Translations under genes and position numbers: made by a program
The notes under the pieces: generated by a model
Told to the model about the DNA's origin: nothing
The model's input: only the letters and a program-made list of their open reading frames with translations
Database searches by the model: none
Source: Capronia americana
Taxonomy: Eukaryota; Ascomycota; Eurotiomycetes; Chaetothyriales; Herpotrichiellaceae
Length of the DNA: 64,000 nucleotides
Direction of reading: 5' to 3'
Assembly: GCA_016110215.1 (NCBI GenBank)
Contig: JADWQD010000008.1
Span: 868,001 to 932,000 of the forward strand
Shown: piece after piece, positions 43,328-53,761 of the stretch
Layout: the number at the start of each line of letters is the position of its first letter
Numbering within the stretch: position 1 is the first letter of the stretch

Positions 43328-45279
43328 ATGTCGACAGGGGAGATGTATGACTATCTGATAGTCGGCGCTGGTATTAAAAAAAAAACCGTCCACCCCTGCG
43401 CGCGCGCACCAGGCTTACCACTTTCCAGGGCCATCGGGGCTGTGTGCTGCAAAGACGATACACGAATGTGAACCTGACGCACGGGTCAAAATTCTCGATT
43501 CGGTAGGTCCTTGCGCCAGCGAAACGAGCGTCGCGTCAAACGATATCTAACATGCTGGCGTGCCAGAATAAAACCGTCGGTGGTGTCTGGTCGAAAGAGA
43601 ACATCTACCCGGGGCTGAAAACAAACAATATTCGAGGCGGCATCGACTTCTCAGACTTCCCCATGCACAATGGCTTCGGCGTCCCAGCAGGTCAACATGT
43701 CTCAGGCGAGGCAATGCACCGGTATATCAGCGCCTACGCCGAACAATTCGATCTCCTGAGCCTGATCGACTTCGAATGCCACGTCGCCGAGATTTCGAAA
43801 CTTCAAGGCGTCCAAGGCTGGAACGTCAAACTCCGTGCAGGCACGGACATCCAAACCCGCAAGTTGATTATCGCGACCGGCGTCACAAATGTCCCCAACC
43901 GACCCCAGCTGAATGGCACCGAAGAATTCGGTGGACCGATCATGCACTCTGCCGAGCTGGGCATGCAAGGCAAAGCGCTTACAGATGACTCGAAAGTCGA
44001 AACGATAGCCGTTCTCGGGGGAGGAAAGTCCGCATACGACGCGGTCCACCTGGCAGGCAAAGCAGGTAAGAACGTGGAATGGATCATCCGCAAGTCAGGC
44101 AAGGGTCCGGAGTGGATTTTCCCAGCGCACACCATGGGCCCGCTGCAGGCGGTGCGAGAGAAACTGCCCGCCCGACGGATCGTCTCTTTCTTCAGCCCGT
44201 CCCTGTTCAACGACGGCTTCGGCTGGATCCGACATTTCCTCCACTTCACCCGCGTCGGCAAGGCCATCTCGCAGAAATTCTGGGCGAATCTGCACCAGGC
44301 GACGCTCCAAGACTGCGGCATGCTCAAGGACGAGAGGACCAAGGTCCTGGAACCCGAGCAGAGTCCGTTCTGGTACGGCACGGCGTCCGGAATCTACAGC
44401 TTCGAGAAGGACATCTACGAGATGGTGAAGACCGGCCAAGTGCGCGTCCACCGCGAAGACGTGCACCAACTCTCCGACCATGCCATCACTTTCAAATCCG
44501 GACTGAGCATCAAGGCAGACGCCCTCGTCACCGCGACCGGCTTCTCTGCCAAGCCCACCTTGAAGTTCCTCCCCTCGACAAGCCACTCCGACCTCGGCAT
44601 CCCCTCGAGCGACTACACCACATCCCAGCACCAGTTCTGGGACGCGCTGAACGCCAAAGCCGACGCCAAAATCGGCGACTCCTTCCCCCGACTCCTCGCC
44701 GGTCCGTTTAGAAGCCCGACCTCGAGCGAAGTCCAACCCTTCAACCCCGGCATGGACAAGGAAGCAAATTACACGCCCTTCCGACTCTACCGGGCCGTGG
44801 CACCCCCGGGGCTCACCAAAGCTGGCGACAACTCCCTCGCCTTCGTCTCCATGTTCAGCAACCTGGCGAACACGCCGCGCATGGAACTCCAATGCCTGTG
44901 GGCGTACGCGTACCTGAACGACGCCCTCTCGCAGCGTCCCGACCCAGAGACAGTCTTTGACGAAACTGCCCTGCTGGCCCAGTATGCCAAGCACCGAGCC
45001 CCGTACGGCCACGGCCGCTTCTTCCCCGACCTGGTCTTCGATCAAGTCCCCTACATGGATTCCCTGCTTCAGGACCTCGGCCTGCCCTACTGGCGCAAGG
45101 GTAACATCTTCGCCGAGCTGTTCAGCCCCTACATGGGGCCGGATTACCGCGGTGTGGTGCAGGAGTGGCTCCGCGCCAATCGGGGTGAACAGCGCGCCAC
45201 GGCCAACGGGGGAGAAGTCAAGGCCGCGGTGGACGTGGAGAGGGAGCCGTTGTTAAAGGTCAACGGTAAGGCCCATTGA
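43328..45279 (+). CDS. FAD-dependent monooxygenase (FMO-like)
   Basis: Three exons: 43328..43370, 43429..43502 and 43567..45279, 609 residues. Splicing intron 1 (donor GTATTA, acceptor TTCCAG) rebuilds the FAD-binding motif YDYLIVGAGPSGLCAAKT at the N-terminus, which is broken in the unspliced DNA. A second Rossmann motif, VLGGGKSAYDAV, is near the middle for NADPH, and ATGVTNVPNRP matches the class-B monooxygenase layout. The C-terminal half (MFSNLANTPRMELQCLWAYAYLND) is typical of a fungal subgroup found in secondary-metabolism and catabolic clusters. It likely oxygenates a small organic substrate using NADPH and O2. As the last gene of the decarboxylase group it may act before or after decarboxylation; that is inference. 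Confidence 0.87.
43371..43428 (+). other. Intron splitting the FAD-binding glycine motif
   Basis: 58 bases with donor GTATTA and acceptor TTCCAG. It includes a run of ten A (43376-43385) and a GCGCGCGCGC stretch. Confidence 0.8.
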
Positions 45280-45703
45280 GTAGATGGAAGAGGAGTGGGC
45301 GGGCGTTTGTTTGTGCGCGCTAGGCAGCAAGATCTGGCGTTGGGCGTGTTGGCGTCGGCGTCTGCGTTACGGATGGCCATCGGAGGGGAGGGTCAGAGGG
45401 CCAAGGCGGCGTTCCGACCGGGCAGGCGCCGTCGCCATCGGCAGACTGACAGAATTGACGGGGGCATCGTCGTAACGTCGTTACGCCGCTGCAAGCAAGC
45501 AGCCGGCGTCTCTTCCATTCTCGGTTGGGGGACACACCTCTTTCATTGCAAATAGAGTGCCAACGAGCCACGATGTCAATGATGATGATTATGACGACGA
45601 AATTGATAACCTCAGGCAGTACCGGGTACTCGTACGGAGTGAAGTAGCGCTCCATTGCAAACTACTGTTTACGAGGTACTTGCCATGTTACTGTAATGCA
45701 GTA

Positions 45704-45729
45704 CTCCACTCCACTCCACTCCACTCCAC
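45704..45729 (+). repeat. CCACT microsatellite
   Basis: About five copies of CTCCA/CCACT. Confidence 0.9.
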
Positions 45730-45770
45730 GCCATCCATGTCTTACATGCATGCATGCACACTGTACTATG

Positions 45771-45780
45771 TACCTAGGTA
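45771..45780. promoter_or_regulatory. TACCTAGGTA palindrome downstream of the monooxygenase
   Basis: Second copy of the decamer found at 30040-30049. Confidence 0.3.
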
Positions 45781-45883
45781 TGTGCGGACAGATACCGAGT
45801 AGTTCAACTGCGAACAAGTGCCACCCCACCCCACCACACAAGAGCTCCACACCCATTACTCAACACAGTAATCTGGTTTCGAA

Positions 45884-45905
45884 GCAACGCAACGCAACGC
45901 AACGC
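45884..45905 (+). repeat. GCAAC microsatellite
   Basis: Four copies of GCAAC with one extra GC. Confidence 0.9.
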
Positions 45906-45995
45906 GAGCAAGCCAAGAGCCCGTTCTTTTTAATAAGTTTTTTTTGCGACAGACCGCGAAGGAAAGGAAACTTCGAAGGCGCAAGGAGGCAAGCG

Positions 45996-46015
45996 AAGCA
46001 AGCAAGCAAGCAAGC
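45996..46015 (+). repeat. AAGC microsatellite
   Basis: About five copies of AAGC. Confidence 0.8.
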
Positions 46016-46194
46016 CGGCTGTTTCCCGGTCTCGACGATCGAGATTATTACTACAGACGCTGACTACTTAGGTAGGTTGATGATGGTATGATGGTGTGTA
46101 GGATATGTAGATATGTAGGATATGTAAGCAGAGTATTAGTCTATGATTCAAGGCATGGATACATGTAGGTAGGAGATTTTCAGGAGAATGATGT

Positions 46195-46219
46195 CTGGTC
46201 TGGTCTGGTCTGGTCTGGT
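46195..46219 (+). repeat. CTGGT microsatellite
   Basis: Five tandem copies of CTGGT. Confidence 0.85.
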
Positions 46220-46469
46220 GCTCTCCCGTATTCCATACACCATACACCATATACCATACAAAGCAACGCAGTACCAGCCACCGACTATAAAGTACAAAAG
46301 TACAAAGTACCACATAATTACTTAGGGTACCGACGATGAATGCGAACGCCAACTCCAATTCCATCACAACCTCAACTTTAACCTCCGCATTTATACACGG
46401 CGAGAACCCAAAGTCATGAATTAGTATCCCGAGTCTCGAGTCCTGAGACCTGAGTCCTGCGTTCTATCT

Positions 46470-46973
46470 TCAAGACGCCTGTCTTCCCTGATGCCACGCA
46501 TACCTCATGTTCTTGTTGGCCAGGTGTCTAGCTCCCCTAGGCACAGAGGACACGAGATACACATCGCCCAGGAGGCTCATGGAGTAAGAATTCGCCGGCC
46601 CGTACGCATACGTCTTGCTAAGATCATGGCCTTTGGCGTCCTTTGCGTAGCGGAGCTTGAAGTCGCGGGCTCCGACGGGCATGTCGGACCTCGACGTGGC
46701 AGTGGACTCGGACTGTGACTCTGAGGTGGAAGAGGAGGAGGAAGAAGAGGACGCGCTGCTGGAAGAGGTGCTGCCACCAGCGTAGGGATAGGTCAGGGTG
46801 AAGTCATGGCCCTTGCCGTCCTTGGCGTAGCGGTTGTAGTCGCGGCAGCCTCTTGGGGTTGAGGATTCTGTGGCCGAGGATGAGGTGGAGTTGGAGTTTG
46901 AGCGGATGGAAGCCCGTGAAGAGAGACGGGAGAAGATGGAGGGTCTCTTTGGTGTAGTGGCGATGGTAGACAT
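46470..46973 (-). CDS. Small Ser-rich protein with two copies of an RYAKDxKGHD motif
   Basis: Single exon, 167 residues, ATG at 46971-46973. No known family was recognised. Two similar blocks of about 25 residues are visible: one with RDYNRYAKDGKGHDFTLTYP (residues about 44-63) and one with RDFKLRYAKDAKGHDLSKTY (about 102-121). They are separated by a linker of almost pure Ser/Thr. The N-terminus is basic and Ser-rich, the C-terminus basic. The two blocks share RYAKDxKGHD and a following T-Y-x-Y-(G/A) end, so they look like a real repeated unit under selection rather than chance. It has no signal peptide or membrane segment. A third, decayed block might lie near PRGARHLANKNMRYAWHQG. Confidence 0.65.
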   Translation of the reverse strand: MSTIATTPKRPSIFSRLSSRASIRSNSNSTSSSATESSTPRGCRDYNRYAKDGKGHDFTLTYPYAGGSTSSSSASSSSSSSSTSESQSESTATSRSDMPVGARDFKLRYAKDAKGHDLSKTYAYGPANSYSMSLLGDVYLVSSVPRGARHLANKNMRYAWHQGRQAS

Positions 46974-48179
46974 GATGATGTCGGGCTGGTCTAGGACGAG
47001 CCTTTTGAATCAAAGACTGGAACGATCTGGCCTTTGTGTGGAACGCTTTGAGTGGTAGGTTGAGTTGATTGATGATTATGAAGATGATACTCCTGGCCTG
47101 AATGGACCCCAAAGGGTATACATACTTATACCTCAACCACCACATAATAACTGAGTCTCATACGGTCCGCAGTAAGCGTTACTACGGTGAGATGAGTCCT
47201 TGGTTCTGACGGCCGCACCGATGCCAACGAGTGGCTGCTTTCCAATCATCGTCTTACGACTTAGCAACCGAACTCGCAGCACGAGGGTATACAGTGAGCT
47301 GATATCTTGACACCTGGTCCAGAGGGGGCTGTGAACGCCAGGCTGAGTCGGAAATGGAAAAATATCCAACCGGATGTGAGGTCGACGAAACACCAGTTCG
47401 CATTGTCGGGACGACCCAAACGTATTGGGAAATGGATGCCCGGGATCTGTGTCGAGGAGTCCGGGGGCTCTGGTTACAGTGCGGTGGAAATAGAAAGCGT
47501 TACAAAGAGGCTCAGCCAGCCTTTGTCCGGGGGTGATGCAGCTGGCTAGCCACTCAGCACGAAATGGGTAACGAGGTCTGGACTGGAAAGGATGATTGTA
47601 GCCGAGTGGTGCTTACTTGAGTGTTTTGCACGAATGGCGTTTGCAGTTTCTTTCTACACATTGGCGCAGCTGGGTTTGGGCGCGGTCGCGCGGGGACTCT
47701 GGAGGCGCTGAGCAGCTGGCATGCCCGAACCACAAGTCGGCTGCTTCGACAGGGAACCGGGCTTAGCGCAGGGATGCTTCAGGTCGAACCGAAATACGTT
47801 GGATATCCGCCGTTCCAATTTCAATCCATTGCGTTTTCCAATAATGGATGGCCTTTATGCTGCTGCTGGGACCAATTGGTTGAACTTGACACCATTGGGC
47901 TGGGACAATAGTCAACATTGCCGCCAGATCATGGGGAGCATCCACATGAGTGCATGTCACTGGGAAGCCATGTTGGGCAGGATTGAACACCTCAGGTAGC
48001 CACCAGCGGACACAATCTCGCGGTCATGAAACCTTCCGCACTAACGGAAATGATTCGAACTCTGGGCTAGGGAGCGCACTCTTTTTCCGTTCTTAGATTC
48101 ACTGTATATATCTGTTATGTGAGGAGAGGCCTCGTGTCCCCTTTGAATGACAAACATGGGCTGGCAAGAACCATTGGAC
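46974..48179. other. Intergenic, 1.2 kb, no gene recognised
   Basis: Contains the promoter of the repeat protein, with a TATAC-rich stretch near 47117-47133, and the 3' end of the channel gene. No supported coding frame. Confidence 0.5.
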
Positions 48180-50994
48180 TCAATAACGTGTTGCTTCTTT
48201 GAAAATGGGCACCGTACTGAAATCTTCGTGATTCCATCGAATTTTGTTAGACGGATCGAGTTCGGCGCCTTCATCCGTACTGGGCAGCCCGTCCTTTTCA
48301 TTGGCTTCAACCTCAGTCTTGGACAGCCCATTTTTGTCTCTTGGTAGCCATATTTTCGGTGTCTTTGACGTGATGGCCGGGTTCAAATATGCATTCTCAA
48401 TTTGCTCATCGGTGTACGTGACGGTCTCTTCTGATTCACCTTCGAGATCCTGCAGCCACGGTCGCAGAGTTTCCTGGGAAGCAAAGATACGTGGCTCCAA
48501 AAAGGTGGCCAGCGGGTCGAGTAAGATGGCAGGAACTTTCCCAGAGCCCAGTCTGTAAACCCGGGAGCGTTCGATTTGTGTCCTATGCGGTCCATCAACG
48601 TCCTCATCACCTCTAAGCAACGGCCTTTCCTCTTCTTCGCCTGAGAATATGTCGATTGGCACATAGGTCTCCAGAGGTTTCAGATATCGGTTGACAGTGA
48701 AATGGTAGAGCACTGTGGCGACCAGTAAAGCCGTGGCAAGAGCTGAAGGGCCAGATGCCTTTTTAGCTCCAAAAAGGCCAATCAAACACAGCTCAGCAAG
48801 ATAGACACCCGTCATAAGATGCTGCAGACTCCGGGAATAGCTTTCTCCTCGTGTCTCAGTCTTGACCTGAACCACATACAGCAGGTTGTAGCGGTAACTC
48901 AGGTACAAGAGGAACACGCCAGTGCCCGCGAACCCCAGCACAAGCGGTGCAATACACGAGTAAGCTATCGCAATGACAGCCAGGTTGGTGAATTTGGGAT
49001 ACACGTTGAACCAGCTGATTCCCTTCATCTGCGTGTATGTGTTGAATTTTTGTCTTGGAGTCTTGCTCATTACCTTATAAAAGAACACAAAGGAGAACAG
49101 ATCGCTGTAATTCAGGAGCTGTTTGGACGCCGTTCCAAGCCCTTGGAGGATGAAGTAGGTCAGATAGAAGTTTGAAGCCTTGGGGAGATTTTTGGCAAGA
49201 AGGGTGGGCACTGATGTTGGTTCGTTTGCGACTTTGGCGGCGACCGCTGCAGCTCCTGACGAAAGCGTCGTGACTAGGAAGACCTGCACCACTTGAAACG
49301 CAAAATACCACTGCTGAGCCCATTTAGATATTTCGAACGTCGTTGGTTGCCCGGATAGATTTGCCACGTATTTGAGGAAATACGGCACGTAAGACACCAC
49401 GGTGCTTAGGAGCAATGGCGGGACCAATCCTGTGAGCAATCCGAGAACCGGACCCGGTAGTTTGTTGATGAAGCGTAAGAATTTTAACCTGTCCGTCAGG
49501 TAATTGATGTTGGAGATTGTTCCAATGATTCCGACCGGAATTGACCAGAAGATGATGATTGCAACAGCAATTGCCACGGCCACGTACGAGTACGTGATCC
49601 GAAGGGATGGATCGAGGTTAAGGTTCTGCCAGTTTACCTCTCGCGGCTGGACACCAACGTATCTTGGCTGGAATGTAAGCGGAGATGGATGTTGCACCAA
49701 CTGGAAGGCCTGATGCGCACTGCGTTGATCTTTGAACTCAACGAATATGGCCCCCGTGTGTTTACTAGGACCGCTTGAGTCGGCTTGTCGCACCCGGTCC
49801 AGGTCAGATATTATGTCTTTAAGTTCCTTGCGGGTTCGAGAAATACTGTCGACCTCGTCTCCAAGAAGGTATTTGGTTCTGTGCGTCGGGCGGGGATCTT
49901 TCGGCTGACCGCGAGTTGCACCGTTCTTTTGACCCTCGTTAGCATTCTTCAAAAGCTGCAGCTCCAAGCCTTCCAGGTGGTCAACTTTGCTGTTTCTCTT
50001 GCTGACGATCTTTTCCAAGTGACTCAAATCGGAAACAACCCATGATCTGACGGCGTTCTCTCCGAAGAATTTGCGAAGGTTCTCCTCCCGAAGTGCTTCA
50101 GGAGGGGTACTGAGATACAACACCACTCGAGAGGAAAGCCGGCTTGCATTCGAAGGGATAGTCAGGTATGCTTGACGGAGTCCTAGGACGAATAGCCTCT
50201 CTCTTGTAATGAGCAGGACAATGAAACCTATAGCCAAGTCAGCACCGAACCAAAGGCAGGAACTGTGTTCTGCATACTGAAGAACACCCATGCTACGATG
50301 GCATGAGCGTAGAGGCGTTTCTTGTCAGCAACATTGCTTAACGATATCCTGTCAAGTTGCGTAGCTCCGCCACCCCCAGTAGCATTGACCGCAAAGAGTA
50401 TTGGCCAAGTCAAGCAGCAGCCTACGACGCAGATCAGGACAACCATGCGAAGGAATCTCAAAAAGAGATATGCCTCCAACGACGAATGGCGGAGGACAAA
50501 TTTGTCATCGAGGACCCGGAAGTCATGATACCAAGACACGAGTGCGTGGCTGGACGAGGGGGTTCGATCTCTGTGGATTGTCAACCCGGAATACTCAATG
50601 GAAGTGAAATACTGACTTGCGACTGATTGTCCGGAAGTATGTCCTTGGTGCGTAGATGTTTCGATACCTCCATCGCAGAGACAGGAATGCAGCCAAGAAG
50701 ATCACGGCTGTAATTGCTGAAGGAACTAAAGCCGCCGCGATCGCGGCCAACGAGGTGGAATGGCTGCCAGACCCTGTTTTCTTCAAGGTACGTTAGTCGC
50801 AAGTCCTCTCAAGTTACGCTGGACGTCCGCAGCCAGAACTGGGGCCAGCCTTCCAGAAATCAAACAGCCACTGAGGGCCAGCGACCACGGATAACGAGTT
50901 ATATTGTAGCCCGGAGGAAGACGCAGAGGTAATCTACCGCAAAAGGATATGTTTAAGCTCAGACATTTCTCACCTTGTCCTCCATGACGTCCAT
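48180..50994 (-). CDS. OSCA/CSC1-type (DUF221) membrane channel protein
   Basis: Four exons: 50974..50994, 50618..50780 with one further base at 50617, 50278..50570 and 48180..50227, 841 residues; exon 2 ends at 50617. Introns are 193, 46 and 50 bases and all keep phase. The N-terminal three helices are encoded in exons 2-4 (LVPSAITAVIFLAAFL, LRMVVLICVVGCCLTWPILF, FIVLLITRERLFVLG). A cytosolic RRM-like loop contains AIFVEFKDQRSAHQAFQ, and a block of helices follows with PGPVLGLLTGLVPPLLLS. This is the calcium-permeable, osmotically or mechanically gated cation channel family (yeast CSC1/RSN1 group). The C-terminus is long and acidic. The first exon (MDVMEDK) is the least certain part; it rests on a GTGAGA donor and an ACTAAC branch site. 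Confidence 0.85.
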
Positions 50995-51439
50995 GTCGCC
51001 AGCTCAATTTTGCATCAACTCCGATGACCAAGGAGCCTCGAAGAGTCAACCATCTGGTGCCGCAGACTGCAAACAGGTAGCAAGAAGACGGATAGAGAAC
51101 GTGGTGTTGTTGTCGAAGTGGTGGAAGGAGGAACGAAGTATTAACTGACACGAAGAAGAATAGGCTCCACTAACTAGTTGGCCATCGTCGCGTCACAGCG
51201 TGACGTCACAAGTCAGGTTTGGGCACTTTAAGACTGACCTCGCGCGCGACAAGACGAGCGCTATCGAGCCCAGCCGCCCATCTGAATCGAGTTGAGCAGG
51301 ATTCGAGTCGTACGAAGCTTCAATTGTCACACTCAAAATCACAGGATGTTTGTTGCACCTTCAATGTTGCCTATATCCAACTCCTCGCTTGCTTGACTTG
51401 CTGCCTCAAGTTCTTGTGCCTAGATGACGGGAGAATCCC
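50995..51439. other. Intergenic, about 445 bases
   Basis: Promoter side of the channel gene and 3' side of the arrestin gene. Contains GACGTCA-like bases near 51201 (GTGACGTCAC), which resembles a CRE-type bZIP site. No coding frame. Confidence 0.5.
51201..51210. promoter_or_regulatory. CRE-like palindrome GTGACGTCAC
   Basis: Perfect palindrome containing the TGACGTCA core bound by CREB/ATF-type bZIP proteins, about 210 bases upstream of the channel start. Position is approximate by one base. Confidence 0.45.
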
Positions 51440-53346
51440 CTATTCCTTCTTCCCGCTGAAGCTTCTCCTCCAGTTTGACATTTTCCCCAGGGTGTCTGCA
51501 GGTGAAGAGCTGGTGGGAGAGCTTGGAGAGCCTGTATTATCATCCTCGGCGATAGACAGCCCTCCCATGCCACTCGTCATCGAAACTGTCCTCGTAGGAG
51601 TAGACATTCCACTACTCGAAAACAGCCGCTCGCTAACTCGTCTCCCGAGCCCGCTCCCTTTTGCATCAGGATTGAATGCAGGTCGCTGAACTCCAGTCTC
51701 CGACGGGACCTGATAATCTCGACGCGGACCGTCCACGGGCGCAATATCTTCAGCCATGGCGTCCTCATAAGATGGAGGGGCCACATCAGGGATATCGGAT
51801 TCCTGCGCGGGATGGTAAGAACCGACTTGCGCCGGATATGAGTTGATTTCAGAGAGCGGTGTTGTAGGTGTCTCCAATGGTGTACCCAGTGGGGTGTCGG
51901 ATGGCGAAGGTATCCCGTTAGGCACCGGCAGCCTGGGCGGCATAGACAAACCGAGCGGTGCAGGTAGGGGTTGGGGACGTGGGTTACTGGCCATCGCTTC
52001 TAGAAGCTTTGGCGGCGGAGCAATGCCAGAGTATACCAACACCGGCAAGCGCAGCGGCAGCACGATGAGTTCTGGTCGCACGCCGCTAGCCATTGCATGT
52101 GCAAGGCCAACGCGAATTTCCAGCTCATAACGACGAGAGATGTTGCAGGTATCAAAGGAAGGGCACACAGTGTTCGGGATCGGGACATCTTCCCACAGCC
52201 GCGAAGGCAGTTTCCATTGCTTGCAACCTTTGTCTGTTGGGTTTCCCAGAGGCATGTTCATGTTGGCCTGGGACATTAGAACCCACGTCAACGTTTCAGT
52301 CCTGTCCAAGTCGTGGGCTCGCACTTGAGTATATCCGATTAGCTCAATTTGCAGCATTTTGAGGTAGGCAGTTGCTGCACTGTCGTTCAGCTTTTCCACC
52401 AGGATCCGCATGGGCAGAGGCTCGTTGCATGTGATTATGGCGGGACTCGGAAGGCGGGCATCAACCTGGAAGGCAGGCGGCTCGTCCTCCGCGGATAATG
52501 GCGTCGATGATTTTCTGCCGAAAAGGCCCTTCTTCTGTGGCTCGGCTGGATACCTCTGGAATTGTCTTTTCCGCCGTGCAAATGTCTCCTCGAGACGGGC
52601 TGGCGGCCGCGGGGGCTCAATTGGTAAGAACTTGATATCGGCTATCTGGGACAGAAGTCAGCATCTGTACTACAGCTTGGCCCGACAGCAGCATACTGTT
52701 CTAATGTTTTCCTGGAAGAACTTTGGCCGGACGACTGTTGCCTTGACATAGTATCTTATTTCTGCCTCGCCCGGGAAGCCGCTCAAGGATGGAGGCAGGG
52801 TCTTTTTCACATGCTGCAAAGTGTCCGGTGCAAACTGAACATTCACATGACCGAGTTTGAGATCTTTAAAGGTACTGGGGTTCCTCTGGCAATCATTATT
52901 GAATGGGAACTGCCCAGCACATTAACCATCAACCCTGGCGTCCTGGACCGTAGGAGCGTCGCACCTTAAACTTGAAAGGATAGAGATACTGGCCAGCCAG
53001 CAGCGTGAAGGCCGAGCCGCTACTCTTCTCCGAAAGGTCGGGGGTTGGAAAGACGGTAATGACCTTGTACAGAAGCTGCAGCCTCGTGGGTAAGCGCAAG
53101 TCGCAGTCCCGAGACAGCTTCCTCACCAACCTTGTGTACCTCTATCTCACTCCTCTTCTTTTCTGAGCGTTCATTGTCAGGGAATTTCGGAGCGGCGAGT
53201 CGAGTCTTGCTCTCGCCTTCGAGCTTGACGGTGACCGCAGCGATGGTGGCATCTTGCGGGAGGATAAGGATAACGTTGCCCGAGACGAAGTCGAGATTGG
53301 TATAGCAACTTTGTTCGGGCTGATCAAACTGAATGCGGACCGACAT
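51440..53346 (-). CDS. LDB19: LDB19-like arrestin-related trafficking adaptor
   Basis: Four exons: 53131..53346, 52965..53075, 52697..52909 and 51440..52645, 581 residues; the three short introns (55, 55 and 51 bases) keep phase. The arrestin N-domain starts MSVRIQFDQPEQSCYTNLDF and continues through VSGNVILILP and KLEGESKTRL. The second exon ends YLYPFKFK and the third restores FPFNNDCQ and GEAEIRYYVKA. The C-terminal region has a PPSY motif near residues 470-473, which binds the WW domains of Nedd4/Rsp5-type ubiquitin ligases, as expected for an adaptor that recruits the ligase to plasma-membrane transporters. The Ser/Pro-rich tail after about residue 400 is probably disordered and phosphorylated. 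Confidence 0.9.
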
Positions 53347-53761
53347 GGATCCAACATGGACCAGGCATCAGGGCAACCAAGTGTCAGCGAGGAGAGCAGG
53401 GCGTGCCGGAGACGAGGGGCATCTGATGCCTGGTTGCGTGACTGCACTTTTTATGAATGCGTGGTGAGGCTGAGCACGGCGGATGGCTGAGCAGCGCGAG
53501 CTGCGCGAGATCCCGCCATGACGTCGATCAGCGACTGGAAAAGGTGGAGAGAGCGGAAAGAGGTTTTTCCGACCGGGCGTCTGCGACGTCTATTGCGAAA
53601 ACGCTTTTACTGTGACTGTGCCACTGGACACCAACTCTACTAGTAAACCGCGGTGGACCTTTTGGTTACAGTTTGGCCATGGACGGAAATGCTTAAGCGA
53701 TAAAGCGGGCGTGTTCTACAATCCGGCCGGTTGTAAGCCTCAACATGCATCGTGGGTGCAG
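53347..53761. other. Divergent promoter region
   Basis: About 415 bases between the arrestin and a Zn2Cys6 regulator. The regulator frame is open upstream of its ATG, without a further ATG. No specific site recognised. Confidence 0.5.

Larger units (their letters stand above)
45280..46469. repeat. Intergenic region rich in short tandem repeats
   Basis: No gene recognised. It holds CCACT units (45704-45729), GCAAC units (45884-45905), AAGC units (about 45996-46015) and CTGGT units (46195-46219), besides the TACCTAGGTA palindrome at 45771-45780. Confidence 0.65.

Noticed and set aside
44095..45045. 316-codon open frame on the minus strand
   Set aside because: Antisense shadow of the monooxygenase exon; Val/Glu/Gly-rich and without motifs.
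46195..46219. CRISPR-like regular repeats
   Set aside because: Units are 5 bases without spacers; this is a microsatellite.
48045..48066. tRNA T-loop-like sequence ATTCGAA
   Set aside because: The flanking bases do not form a T stem and no anticodon arm or acceptor stem could be built around it.
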